Source: Warburgia ugandensis (Eukaryota; Streptophyta; Magnoliopsida; Canellales; Canellaceae). Taken from it: a DNA stretch of 64,000 bases. Location of the stretch: NCBI GenBank assembly GCA_035236585.1, contig CP141127.1, positions 49,800,001 through 49,864,000 of the forward strand, given 5' to 3'. Every line of letters begins with the position of its first letter. The first letter of the stretch is position 1. A program made the translations under genes and the position numbers. The notes under the pieces were generated by a model, which did not search any database, was not told the origin of the DNA, and saw only the letters and a list, made by a program, of their open reading frames with translations. This document shows positions 12,380 to 26,054 of this stretch, one piece after another.

Positions 12380-15300
12380 TGTAATAACCCCAATTTTTAT
12401 GAATATAATTGAATTATTAAAAATTACAAGTTAAAATTCTAAAAGTGGAACTAGAACTTTGAGTACTAGGAAAATTCATTTTTATAGAAATAAAATCAAG
12501 ACTTAAAACTTTGATATTTGTAATGTACTCAAAAATCCAATCAGAATGACTATAAGTACATCAAATTCTGAGTCTGAATGAAAAATACTTATTTTTCTCC
12601 ATTTTTATGAATAAAAGAGTAAAATAGTCATTTTACTCATAACTGAGACCTAAGATATCAAAATTTGGAATGTACTTAGAAAACCGATCAAAATGACACT
12701 AAGTACACTCAATTCTGTGTTCATAGGGCAAAATGGAATTAAAAGAGCAAAATGGTCTTTTCACAACTATGTGGAGCACACAAGGTGGGCCAATGGTCTG
12801 GAAGACCATCATCATGAGTCAAACCACTACCAGTTGATAGTGGAGAAGGAGGTGGTAGTGGGATTCCAATGACAATTTAATAATAAAAAGAAATGAAACA
12901 TAATTATGACATATAATCATGGAAAATTCAAAAATCTCTATAAATAGCCCATAAAATTTCCTAAAAATCCTCCACGAGGTACCCTAGAATCTCCTAAAAT
13001 CCCAACTCCAAAATCTTTCTCTATCTTCCCCATTTCTCTCTTCTTTCTCTCTTTCTCTGTGGGCATGTCCCCAGATGCACTCGGGCAGACTACCCTGTGT
13101 TTGCATCGGGAGCGTCCACGTACGTGTCGTCCCCGATGAACCAGGTTTCCCAGGCGAAAACCTTAATTCAATTAGGCATAGATTTCCAAACATCAGTTCC
13201 ATATCTTGACCGTTAGATCTGTTCAGCCTAGTATACTCCTTAAAATCCCTAAATAAATTTTATGATCCAACAGTTGGATAGTTAGTAAACTTATAACAAA
13301 ATTCAAGCACTAGTGAATCACCATCTCCAGCAAGTTCTCCATCTATTTTTAGCCACCAGAAGGTCTCCCCCAGTTGTTGATCCGTCAGAGATGGAGGATC
13401 TTGCTTGGATGGTAGAGATCTAATCATAGATGGCTCATATTGGAATTCTAAGCCGTTGGATGATTTACGAGGGCCTAAAAGCCCTAATAGATGAGATCTT
13501 AGCCCTTGATATTGAGAGATGGATGGTGATTCATGGTAGGGTGATCAGATGGTCCTGATTGGATCGTCTCACCCATAGCCAACCCATCTCAGATCATCAG
13601 TAAAAGGCAGCAACAGGCATGGGCCATTAGTTGTCCCTGCTCTTAGTACACCCAGATTAGATCTGAATCGTTTATTTTTTCACTGAAATTTTGTTTCTTC
13701 AATTAGGAGCTCAATTTCGCTCAGATTTTAGATCTGAAAGTTGTTATAGATTCCTTGTTACTTGTATAAGGTATTGAACTCAGAAAATTTATTTTTTGAT
13801 GCATATAAAATTCTTTTTATAAAGAAAAGTATTACTATTTCTATGATCAATAAAATTTGGAATGATCAGACTTTATAACTCTGATCCACTAATGATCTTG
13901 TGATTTTGGAACATGGAATCAAGGGTTACAAGTGACTGATCTGTGTTTAATTAAGAAACCTAGCCTTAAAAGAAGAAAAATCATAAAAATGAACATGGAT
14001 CTTCATGATCTGATTAATCAAGCATGATCAGACCTTTTAAAATAGTTTATATGATGATCTAAATGTATAATTACAATAATTAAATGGTTGGATGTAATTT
14101 ATTTTCCAGATATTAAGATCTTGACCCATAAAAGTAGTAAAATCCATAGAAGTGAATGTTAATCTCCTTGATCAGTTTGATCAAGGATGATTGGACAGTG
14201 TGGATGTATTTCGATGATGATATAAAGTTAAGATCATATGGATTGATGGGCTTGATGATGATAATTTGGGATAGATTAAGATCTATGCCCTTAAATTTGA
14301 TAAAATGGCTTAAGATCTTCTTGATCAATTAGATCAAGAAGGATCAAATCATGTGAAAAGATGATATCAATGATCTAATGATGAGATCACTTTGAGAAAT
14401 TGAGTAGATGTGATAAAAATAAAAGATCAAGATCTAAAACCCTAAATAGGATGAAAGATGACCATTGGATCATGATGATATGTTAAATGTGTTTATTTGA
14501 ATTATTAATGTTATTATAAATGTCTTTTATTAATTAGTAGATTTAATTGTTAGATTTATTTATTTATGCTTTAATGCTTATGCTAAGAAAATGTAATTAA
14601 GTGAAAAATAGAGTTGAAGGACATTTATATGGCATGAATGACATGGACTTAATGATAGTAAGGGCTATAGTTAGTAGGACAATATAAGGATTATCAAATC
14701 CCTGGCCCAAGCTAGGAGAATAATAAACCCCATGAATGACATTTTAAATGTTCATGAATTTAATTAAAATCAATTAGAAAAAGTACTTAGGGTTAAAATG
14801 CTCATAGGAACCTTATGAAAGGTTGATCTAAGGTCACTCTAGTGAATGTTGAACATGATGGTTAAGGGGATTTTCTAATAGAGCCTCACTCTTCCCCTAC
14901 CTTTCATTGACGTTTGTGAGGTCTAAATGACTCCTTACATGAGGATTGAAGTAACTACTTTGTGTTCAACCATTCAACTAGTAAGCCTTAGTCAAGTGGA
15001 AATAAGAGGAGCAGTCTAGACTTAGGATGAAATAAGCTATCTTCAACCAGTAAAACATTAATTGGTTGAATAATAATAATAAGAGCATAAAAGATTAGTA
15101 AATTTATCTAATCCTAATAAAAATTGAAAGTAAGATAAGGATGATCAAACAAGATCCATAGGATCTTGAATGATCAAGAACAATAAGAATCCTAATGTTG
15201 TATTTTATTATGTATCCATGTATGTATAGATTCGATAAGCCAAACCCTTGATCAAATATGATTCAAGGAAAAGAACCAGGATAATCCTCCTTTGGGATGA

Positions 15301-16216
15301 TCAAATAACTTAACTTAGATCAAAGAAGAACTAGATGATAGAAGATATAGGCCCTTGATCTTTATCAACAAGTATAAATTGTCGATCAAAGGATCTATGA
15401 AAGATCAAGATCAAAGAGATGGACACACAAAGACTTAAACATAGAAAATACTTAGATATGAAAAATTAGAAGATCATTCTAACTATCAGGTCTATTGATT
15501 AATAGGATAAACACTTTTTGAGGAAGAGATATTGTATGAATTATAGGAACAGAAGACAGATCAAGATCCTTTATATCAAAGGACAAGATTAGACAAGGAA
15601 TATAGATAGGAGATTATCCAAAATTGTACATATAATGACAGTATGTATGTATTTACAGGTTACAAACATCAATCATGGAAGATCTGAAGGGATGAATCAC
15701 TACATGAAGGTAGGTGGAACTTTAAGAATACAAGACCTATGGTCTATGGAATTTTTGTTATACATAGACATTATAATGCTTAAGGATGATAATATGCTTA
15801 GTTACGTTTGAATCATAATTCATGTATATGAGATAGAAATAACTATTGAAATTAGATGGAGGCATACAACATGGCAAGACAAAGACCATACTGTTGATAA
15901 AAATTATGTACTATTGTGGAAAGGATTGGATTACATTTTAATTTGTGTATTTTGGACATAAGATGTAACAAAGGGGCTGTGTATGTGAACCACTGGATCG
16001 ATCCTACAATTTTAATAAAATGAGTTTCTTTGGAAACATATGTTGTATACAAAATTATGCATGTATATGTAAGTGAAATGTGGCTTTGAGTTTTCTGAAA
16101 AAAATTTCAAAGAAAAAAATGTCCACTGCTTAAGCTTTCAAAATGTTTGCACAATTGGTTGACCACCATTTGAAAATAAGTAACACAAATGTATTTCAAA
16201 AACCTGGGTCGTCACA
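12380..16216 (+). mobile_element. Solo LTR L1, 3837 bp, with perfect duplication
   Basis: It begins TGTAATAACCCCAATTTTT and ends AAAAACCTGGGTCGTCACA. ATAAT lies immediately outside both ends (12375-12379 and 16217-16221), a perfect 5-bp target-site duplication. The surrounding L0 sequence is continuous when L1 is removed. There are no coding domains, so this is a solo LTR. It aligns in its first 500 bp with the 5' end of L0 and over 14600-15730 with the reverse complement of 840-1900. It lacks the hairpin, having lost several hundred bases near its 3' end relative to L2. Confidence 0.92.
12939..12946 (+). promoter_or_regulatory. TATA box of LTR L1
   Basis: TATAAATA in the context CTCTATAAATAGCC, about 560 bp inside the LTR start. 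The box lies at a similar distance in L2 and L0, and somewhat closer in L4. This supports a real LTR promoter and the assigned orientation. Confidence 0.6.
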
Positions 16217-16803
16217 ATAATAATCCACTATTACCAACTATGAAAGTAACAAAATCCATGTCCGCATGGGCGAGGACCATGGTTGTCACAGTGGTGGTCT
16301 CCCATGATTGCCCCACCCGACCTTTAGCCTCTCTTTGGGCATGATATCCATCATATCGTACATTTCAGGAAGCGGGTGGCCAAACCCTCATAACTTTCCT
16401 AGCATAGCATCCCCAGCCTTAGATGTGACGACCCGGGTTTTTGAAAACATGATTTGTAAAGTATTTTGAAAGGCAGGGCCCTTAAGAGTGTAAATTCTTT
16501 TCTTTAGAACTTGTTTTGAAAACCCAAGTCACCACTTCATACATAACATAAGTACAATTTGTGTACAAAATAAAATTCCATTGAAGGAATATACTTTTAT
16601 TAAACTCCAGGATCCATTCAGTGGTTCACAGTACAACCAAATCTAGTACAATACTTGTCCAAATTACATAATCCAAAACTCAAGCTCACCATACAATAAA
16701 ACTCTCAACAAATAAAAATACATGTCTTCATGGGTATACCTTGAAGATTATTCTCTTCAAGTCTTCTATAGTCTTCAGCTCCTAACTCTCCTTCCCTGGA
16801 TCT

Positions 16804-16830
16804 GAGATATTGCAACAAGTACAATATCTC
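16804..16830 (-). other. Conserved LTR hairpin in L2 (short arms)
   Basis: Arms GAGATATTG and CAATATCTC are separated by 9 bases. This is the same location as in the other LTRs, with the inner part of the stem lost. Confidence 0.7.
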
Positions 16831-19050
16831 AGCAAGCAATGCTTGGTAGGGGATTCAAGAAACATAATAATTGACAATGTAATTCCAATACTTCATAATC
16901 TCATTATCCTTAAACATACTCTATACTTTGTAAGTTATGTATATCTATATACATACATACCCATTCTTGGGTAAACCAGTTAAATTCGTGAAAATAGTCA
17001 AATATCAATTCTCTTCATTTTGAGAATTTAGTATTACAGCTAATCTCATACTGGGAATTTCCCTTCTTGGGAAAGATTGGTAATATACAATTACCTAGCA
17101 TTTCATTATGCTATAACATAAGGCATTTCACTATGCCTATTCCCATATGCATCATAGTGCAAAATAATCTGAAAGGTTGCTATGCTGCAGTTTGATCCGT
17201 ACTAGCGCACTCGGATAACTGCCCTGTTCACCACTGATACCACGGTGGAAAATATTATGTCACTGCCCGTATGGGAGGGCAAGACTTTCACAGTGGTGAC
17301 CTTCCCATAATTGCCACCACCCGACTTTTAGCCTCTCATTGGGAAGGTATCATCATATCATCAAATTTCAAGGAGCGGGTGGCCAAACCCTCATAACTCC
17401 TCTAGCAATAGCATCCCCTAGGCTCATGCCTATTAAAACAAACTCACAAGCCTCCAAGCTTGTATGTAAAATAGCTTTCATATATATCAAACCATATGTC
17501 TGTTTACTTAGGGCTGAAATATTTCCTAGTTCCCTATTCACTTATAGTTTAGTCCTTAACCATCTTATAGGTGTTTGGTTGGATCATAAGGTTTTCAAGA
17601 GATTTACTACAAGTATTATCATTACTCTTGTCAACATAAGATCATGAGTACAATTATGAATATATCATGTAAATGCATTCATCAAATCCTCCTACCTTTA
17701 ACGATTGATCTCTTTTCCCCAATCTTCCATGATCCTGACTGATGTATGAAATCTGTACATCCATACATATTGTCAATATATAAATTATGAACAATCCTAT
17801 TGATCACTAGATCTGATGTTTAGAATGATCTTTAGATCATTCATATCTAAGTATTTTTCTATCTCTAAGTCTTTGTATGTTCATCTCCTTGATCTTGATC
17901 TTTCATAGATCCTTTGATTGACAATCTACACATGTTGATAAAGATCAAGGTCCTAGATCTTCTATCATCTAGTTCTTCTTTCATCTAAGTTCAGTTCTTG
18001 GATCATCCCTATGGAGGATGCTCTTGGTTTTCTTCCTTGAATCACCTTTGATCAAGGGTTTGGATTATCTAATCTAATGAACTATAACAAGTATACTACT
18101 AAACATACATACTAAGTACAATATAGTGTTCTTATTCCTATTGTTCTTGATCATTCAAGATCTAATGGATCTTGTTTGATCGTCCTTATCTTACTTACTA
18201 TTTTTATTAGGGTTAGGTAATTTACTAACCTTTTATGCTCTTATTATTATTATTATTCAACCAGTTAGTGTCTTACTTGGTTGAAGATAATTTATTTCTT
18301 CCTATCACTAGACAACTCCTCCTTATTTCAGGATGACCAGTTACTTACCAGTTAAAGTCTGCTCAAAAGGTGGTTAATACAACCCTCATGTAAGGAGGCG
18401 TTTAGACCTCTCTTACGTCAATGGGAGGTGAGGGAAAAGCACTTGGCTCTTATATACCCCCTATAACCACAATGTTCAGAGTCCACTGGAGTGATACTAG
18501 CTCAACCTTTGACAAGGTTCCTATGAGCTCTTTACCTTAAGTCCCTTCTCTAATTGATTTTAATTAATTTCCATGGATATGCACGATGTCATCCATGGAT
18601 GTTCATTATTTTCCTACTTTGGGCCAAGGCAATGATAAATCATTCCTTATATTGTCCTACTAACTATAGCCCTTATTAAGTCAAAATCATTCATTCATCT
18701 TAGTTGTCCATGAATTTCTATATTTCATTAGTTTACATTTTTGGTGATTTATGCTCCTTGTATCTTAACAATTGAATAAAATTTGACAATAAGTAAATCA
18801 TCAACTTGAAAGCATAAATCAAATATAATTTTAACAACTATATACTAACATTCTTCCTATGAATGTAACTTAAGCTAGTGAAATAAAACTAACATGATCC
18901 TAAGTTATGAAACACATCTTCTATCATAATGAAATCATGTTTAAATCCTAATTTACACTAACATGATCCTAAGATAATCAAATCTGCTAACAAATTACTA
19001 ATTTAGGGCATATCGTACTAAAATTTAAAGATTACACTATCATGCTTTCT

Positions 19051-19156
19051 AACTTAGAACATAAATCACATTTACACTTCTATATCCAATAAAAGACAAT
19101 TAAAACTTAAAACATAAATCACATTTACACTTCTATATCCAATAAAAGACAATTAA
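19051..19156. repeat. 53-bp tandem duplication inside L2
   Basis: Two adjacent copies around the core AACATAAATCACATTTACAC start at 19058 and 19111, with one mismatch seen (TTAGAAC versus TTAAAAC). Confidence 0.85.
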
Positions 19157-20383
19157 ACTAATTTTATTAAGATTATTATAAAGCTTTCAATATGACCCAA
19201 CCATTAGATCTTAGGTGTTTTCCTTTAGATTAAGGGTTTTAATTACCTTTAGGGCTTTTAATCCATTAAGATCCAAAAATCATATCCACTTGATTTTGTC
19301 ACATTTCCTCTATGATCTAACTGGATTCCATCATAATATCATCCCTTTAATCCATCCCAAGGATCTGATCATACTTGATCTCATTGATCAAGTGGGTCCC
19401 TTTGTATTTTTTTTATTTTTATTTTAGGGTTTTTCTACCATAAAGGGTAGATCCCCTATTTTATCCAAGACCTGTCCAAATTAACCATAGATATTACTTT
19501 ATTACATTATTATATAATCACTAAAATAAATTTCCAAGATCTGATCACCTCAGATCTTGAAGATCTTAGAAATTGGACACTTATTTCCAAAATACAGAAA
19601 AATACAGAAATAAATTTTAAAAATATTATGACTTCATTAGAAACTAGACATTACAAGATTTCCATAGCTTCTTTCTGATATCAATTTGGAGTTCATATGA
19701 CTCCACAATCTTAAATTGAAGTTTTCAGCCGTTCCTAGGGTCCAGATTTGATCTAGGCCCACCAGAATTAATCTCTCTCAATTGAGGGTCCAACACTGCT
19801 CAGATCTATCTGAAACTTCTACCCTAGGGGTTTTGGCCCATTCTAGATTGATTGGTGGAGTCAGACTTTTCATCTGAGTACTCCGTCGTCATGAATTAAG
19901 GGTTCTGTTGTTTACTTTATTTTTACCTTTTTATTAACAAAATTAAGTACAGTAAAATAAAAATTACATAAAACAATACTAAACACATATGAAAAGTATT
20001 TCCACTTACTTGATTGGAGAGAAAACCTCATTTATATGCCCAATTTAAAAAAATACCTTGTTGATGAAGATATAGCCTAAAATCCACCTTTCTTGTAAAT
20101 ACCATTGTTTGAACCGTTGGATCTTGAAATTTCTTTGGGGGTTTTGTAGAATAGATATGTTGGGAAGTTTTGGTTGGTGGAATTGATCAGATTAGATCTA
20201 GAACAGAGTGCCTAATTGATTTTAGGTCTCTTATTCCAATCTAAAAAGAAAAACAAGTTGAAAAGAGATCTAACTCTTGGAAATTTTGGGTTTTTGGGGA
20301 GGGGTATAGATCTAATTTTTCAAGGAGAGTGAATAGAATTTCATGGAAAATTTATGAGGATTGTTGAAAGATTTTTGGGGTTG

Positions 20384-20391
20384 TATTTATA
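20384..20391 (-). promoter_or_regulatory. TATA box of LTR L2
   Basis: Minus-strand TATAAATA, about 570 bp from the LTR 5' end at 20962, matching the placement in L1. Confidence 0.6.
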
Positions 20392-21120
20392 GGCATTTTG
20401 GGTCTCTTTCCATGATTATAATATGTTATTTTTTAAATATAAAATGGCATGAAAGTCTTCAATGCTCCCATGCCTAATTTTTCTTCCCCATGCCTAATTT
20501 TTCACATGCGCTGTTGATCAAATTGGTTGTTGGGGACGTGGTGGTCCCCATGTGGGCCCCACATGGTGTAAAAAGTCCATTTTGCCCTTTATGCATAAAA
20601 TTTTGGGTTTTATTCCCATGATCTTGGATTTTAGTGTACTTAGTGGCCTTGGATTCGTATTTCTCAGTACATTCTAAATTTTGATGTTTCATATTTTGAT
20701 TTTTGGGTAAAATTACTATTTTACCCCTTTTGTCCAAAAAATGAAAAACTTAAGGATTTCTCATCCGAATTCGAAATTTGTCGTGCTTACAGTCATTTTG
20801 AAGGGTTTGCTAAGTTTAATTTCAATTTTACATATCTTATGATTTCATTATACTTTTATAAAAAGTATATTTTAAATAACCCTAATATTTCAGCCCAAAA
20901 TATCTGAAACTCAAACTTTATTGATTTTTCTCAATCAATTTACAAAAATTGGGGTTATTACACTAGACCTGTGTAAAACAAAATCACAAGGCACCATGCT
21001 TGTATATAAAATGAGTTGCTCGTATCAGACAATGTGTCTGTTTAACTAAGGATGGAATATTTTCTCTGCCTTATTCTTAGGGTTTCCTTAGTCGACACAT
21101 CTCACTAATTTCTCATCTTT

Positions 21121-21210
21121 TGATTGGATCATTAGATTGGATCAGTTGGATGGATCATGTGGTTGTTGGATGGATCATGTGGTTGGATCATTTGCTTGGA
21201 TCATTATTGT
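21121..21210. repeat. TTGGATCAT-type minisatellite in L0
   Basis: Irregular tandem copies of GGATCATGTGGTTG and TTGGATCATT words within the LTR. Confidence 0.6.
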
Positions 21211-22874
21211 TCTAAGGTACCACAAGTATATACTTATATCATGAAGGTCTATAATTCCAGATAGAAGATCATGCATATATATAAACACATGAATCTTTAA
21301 TACATTCTTGCACATCCACCTACCTCAAAGTGGTATTCACTCCATATTGTCCAACATGGTCTTGATTCGTACATCTGTCAAACCATACGTATAAAGTTAT
21401 TCCTTTATACAAGTATTCTTTCTACATGTATTTGGTTTATCCTATGGAGGATGCCCTAATTTTCCTTGAATCATATATATCAAGGTTTCAAACCTTCTAA
21501 GCTAACAAATTTATACTATAAGTAAAATCACAAAACAATAATATACTCTACATTGTATTTCTTTTCTTTAGTTGTTTTTGATCATTCAAGATCTCTCTTT
21601 CAAATCTAGATTTGGATTTAAATTGAGTTTGGAATTGAATTTTCAAGTTTCCATCAATTTCAATGGTCCAGATTGATTCTAGACTATTATATCTTATTTC
21701 TTAAAATTAATAGTCCAGATGAAAAATAAGACTACTGTGATCATCGTTGTTAAGGTTTTTGGGCTTCTGAATCCATTGGACGTTCAGATTTTCCATTTGA
21801 GGTGTCCTTGATGGTGTTCTAAGCTTGCATCACTGGTACTAGTTTTCTAGAATTTTTGCTGGAAAACTAGTCTGGTGACCCAATTTTAGGGAAAATATAT
21901 TAAAAAATAAAAATAAATGGATAGGAAGCCTACGTGGAAGTGTCTAGAAGAGAAGATCTTGCCAAAATTAAGAAAATCCTCACCAAAACGTGAACTATGC
22001 TAGAGATGACATAATTTGTGATCCTCTAATGAAATCACTTGTGGATCTTGCAATTAACATAGGAATTTTTTAGATAAGCTTATTACAAATTGATTTAATG
22101 ATTTAGATTTCCGGTATGAGGGTTAGATCATTGGATTTCTATAGGTTTTCCACTTAGGGTAAAAATGGAAATAAGCAAAGAAAGAGAGGAAAAGAGGGAG
22201 AAAGTAGAGAAGGAGAAGGAATTTGGAGCTAGAATCAGAGGAGGATTTTTTGAATTTCATGCTAAATTTTATGAACATTTTTTGGGAATTTTTCTGAGGT
22301 ATTTATGGGCATTTTCTAAAAAATTTAATCATTTTCTCCTAATAATTATGTTTTTCTCTTTTGAATTTTATATTAAAAAGATTTTCGCCACTTCCACCTA
22401 TGTTTCCACTACCATTTGGTAGTGGTTTGACCAATTATTGATGTTTCCATATCATTGCCCCACATTAATATGAATTGACCATTTTGCCCTTTTTGTTGAA
22501 AAATGTAGAAAAATACAAAATTTTCATACGAACTCGAATTTTGACTTACTTAGTGTCATTTTAATCAGTTCACTGAGTATATTTTTAATTATACATGTCT
22601 TATACCTTAATTGTGAGGTGGAATTACATTTTTGCCCTTTTTAGGTTAAAATTTGAGAAAAATATAGATTTTTCTCCCGATCTCAGAATTGAACAAACTT
22701 ATAGTCTATCTAAGCCAATTTTCAACGTACATATCAAATATCTAGGTTTCCAACCTTGATTCCACTTCTATGAGAAGTTCATTTTTAATAACCCTAATAT
22801 TCCAGCCTGATTTTCCTTGGAATTTTCAATTTCATTATTTATTCAATCTCCTTACAAAAGTTAGGGGTGTTACA

Positions 22875-25491
22875 TATTCAAGCACCAATTGGCATACCTT
22901 TTTCAATGAAACTTCAAAATCTAAAACATGGGTCTTCTTAGACTTAGTGTTTTCTATTAAGAATGATCAATTTCAAGCATTTACAAGCATTGATGAAGTA
23001 GAAAATTAGGAACGTATATAGTTTAAAACGCATTGTGATGTTGCCATCCAAATGCATATTCAGGCAATAATTTGTGTGCTTTCTTGACTAAAACATCAAA
23101 ATCTAAAGTCTAGGACTTCTTCAACTTAATGTATTCCATATAGAATGATCAATTTCAAGCATTTAGAAGCATTAAAGAAGCAAAAGATCAGGAACATATA
23201 TTGTAAAAATGAAAGGCAATACTACCATTCAAACACAGATTACAACAACCAAACTTTAAGCAACAATTTGCATTGCTTTTCAAATGAAACTTAAAAATCT
23301 AAACTAAGGCTCTTCTTGGACTCAATTTATTATATCTAGAATGATTAATTTTAAGCATTTAAGCATAATAATGATGATGAAAATTCAAACCAAATATAGT
23401 AAAAAATGCATCGCAATGTTACCATTTAAAAGCATATTCAAGCAACAATTTGCATTCCTTCTTCAATGAATCATTAAAATCTAAAACGCTTGAGTTATTC
23501 AACTCAATGTATTTAATTTAGGCTGATCAATTTCAAGAATTTGTAATCATTAAAGAAGTAGAAAATAAGAAACATATATATTTAAAAAATGCATGGTAAT
23601 GTTACCATTCAAACACGTATTATGACAAGCATACTTCATGCAACAATTTGCGTGCCTTTTGTATGAAACTTCAAAAATCTAAAACATGGGTCCTCTTAGA
23701 CCCAATGTATTCTATTTGGAATGACCAATTTCAAGCATTTACAAGCATTAAAGAAGTAGAAAATCAAGAACATATATAGTACAAAACACATGTTAATGTT
23801 ACCACCCAAGCACTTATTCATCCAACAATTTATGTGCCTTCTTGAATAAAACAAGAAAATCTAAAATATGGGATTTCTTAACCTCAATGTATTCTATCTT
23901 GAATGGTCAATTTCAAGCATTATAGAAGTAGAAAATCAGGAACATATTTAGTAAAAAATGCATGGTCGTGTAACCATTCAAACAAATATTGTAGCAACAA
24001 TTTGCACGCCTTCTTGAATGAAACATAAAAAATCAAAAGCATGCATCTTCATACACTAAATGTATTCTATCTAAAATGATAAATTTAAAGCATTAAAGGA
24101 GTAGAATATCTAGACCATATATAATAAAAAAAGGATAGTAATGCTACCATTCAAATGCCTATCACACCAAGCATTCTTCAAGCAACAATTTACATGGCTT
24201 TTTGAATGAAACATCAAAATCCAAAACACGGATCTTCTTAGTGATCACTTGGAAGCATTCACAATTATTAAAGAAGAAGAAAATTAGGAACACATATTGT
24301 AAAAAACACATGGTAATGTTACCATTCAAAGTCATATTCAAGAACTAATTTGCATTCCTTCTTAAATGAAGCTTCAAAATCTAAAACTTGGGCTTCTTAA
24401 ACTCAATGCATTCTATCTAGAATGATCAATTTAAAGTATTTACAAGCATTAAAGAAGTAGAAAATGAGGAACATATATAGTAAAAAAAATCATGGCAATG
24501 TTACCATTCAAACGCATATTCAAGCGACAATTTGGATGCCTTCTTGAATAAAACTTCAAAGTATAAAGCATGGGTCCTCTTAAACTCATTGTATTTCTTC
24601 TAGAATGATAAATTTTAAGAATTTACAATCAATAAAGAAGTAGAAAATCAGGGATGTATATAATAAAAAACGCATGCTAATGTTACCAATCAAACAGTTA
24701 TTACAATAAGCATACTTCAAGCAACAAATTTCATGCCTTTTTGAATGAAACTTCCAAATCTAAAACATGGCCTTCGTAAATTCAATCTATTCCATCTAGA
24801 ATGATTAATTTCAATAATTTACAAGCATTAATGAAATAGAAAATCAGGAACGTATATAGTTAAAAATGTTTGGTAATGTTACCATCCAAACACATATTCA
24901 AGCAACAATTTGTATCCCTTCTTGAATGAAACATCAAAGTAAAAAACATGGGCCTTCTTAAAATGAATGTATTCTATTTGGAATGATCAATTTCAAGTAT
25001 TTACAAGCATTAAAGAAGCAAAAAATTCAGAGACATATATAGTAAAAAATGCATGGTAATGTTACCATTCAAACACATATTCGAGCAACAATTGCATGCC
25101 TTCTTAAATGAAACATCAATATCTAAAACATGGGACTTCTTCAACTCAATGTATTTAATCTAGGCTGATCAATTTCATGCATTTGCAATCATTAAAGAAG
25201 TAGAAAATGAGAAACATATATATATATATATATATATAAAATTCATGGTACTGTCACCATTCAAACACATATTATGATAAGCATACTTCACGCAACAATT
25301 TGCATGCCCTTTTCTATGAAAATTCAAAAATCTAAAACATGGGTCCTCTTAAACCCAATGTATTCTATTAATAATGATTAATTTCAAGCATTTGCAAGTA
25401 TTAAAGAAACAAAAAATCAAGAACATATATAGTAAAAAACACATGTTAATGTAACCACCCAAGTGCTTATTCATGTAATAGTGTACGTGCT
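22875..25491 (+). repeat. Satellite array block B, about 14 monomers
   Basis: Same monomer and orientation as block A, resuming in register after L0. The marker monomer TTAATGTTACC recurs at 23793, and a degenerate copy (TTAATGTAACC) lies at 25446. Between 10497 (block A) and 23793 about 2.0 kb of satellite remains once L0 is removed, close to the 2.2-2.4-kb higher-order unit. At 25217-25238 one monomer's ACATATATAG word has expanded into a TA run. Confidence 0.95.
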
Positions 25492-25864
25492 TGTGACACC
25501 CTGGGGTTTTCATGAAATTTTTTTGCATTTATTTCAAAAGATGGCGCCTCTAAATTTTAAAATACAAAAATAGCGAAAGACTTTTCTTTGAAATTCATTT
25601 TCCCAAAAACTTGGATGTCACTTTTATGCTCACACTATACATATAAATATAGTTTTCTAGAAGATAGAAATTCATTTCTTATAACATGACCCATCCAGTG
25701 GTTCACTTGTACAGCCCCTATAACATTATATTAAATGTCCAATATTACAATTCAAATGACTAACTACACAATACAAAAGCTTTAATAAAATGTATAACGG
25801 CGTGCAGAAGTATGGTTGCTGGATTCCTCTTCTTATGTACATCTTCTCCTGTCTATCAGTATTT

Positions 25865-25899
25865 GAGATATTGTAAACATAAAACGTTTACAATATCTC
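25865..25899 (-). other. Conserved LTR hairpin in L3, 14-bp arms
   Basis: Arms GAGATATTGTAAAC and GTTTACAATATCTC pair perfectly around a 7-base loop. This is the longest version in the window and lies about 370 bp from the LTR end at 25492. Confidence 0.85.
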
Positions 25900-26054
25900 A
25901 GCAAGCTATGCTTGGTAGGGGAGTTTAAGAAGCATCCTGAATCTTAATATACATTAATTATTCCATAGTAATAAGAATATTCATTTTCATCGAAATTATA
26001 TTGAATTGGATTTACTGTATGTTTCACATTTCAATAATCCATTTATAAACTAAA

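Larger units (their letters stand above)
16424..20962 (-). mobile_element. Solo LTR L2, 4539 bp, nested in L0
   Basis: The plus strand begins TGTGACGACCCGGG and ends TTGGGGTTATTACA. The flanks are TTAGA on the left (16419-16423) and CTAGA on the right (20963-20967), a 5-bp duplication with one substitution. L0 sequence resumes on the right with the expected words (AAAACAAAATCACAAGGC). It contains no gag or pol. It is the longest LTR here and the best template for the 1-2110 fragment. It contains a 53-bp tandem duplication at 19051-19156 and a hairpin at 16804-16830. Confidence 0.9.
11576..22874 (-). mobile_element. Solo LTR L0 (2.9 kb net), host of two nested solo LTRs
   Basis: The plus strand begins TGTGATGACTTGGG at 11576 and ends GGGGTGTTACA at 22874. 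Removing L1 and L2 with their duplications leaves 804 + 202 + 1907 = 2913 bp and no coding sequence. The satellite reads into both ends: left flank GCATATC, right flank TATTCAAGC. This fits a 5-bp duplication TATTC that has lost one T on the left. Orientation is minus, because the TGTAACACCCC end (LTR 5' end) is on the right and a CATAAATA box lies about 570 bp inside it. It carries the conserved hairpin at 11947-11980. No internal region is present, so it formed by LTR-LTR recombination. Confidence 0.85.
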
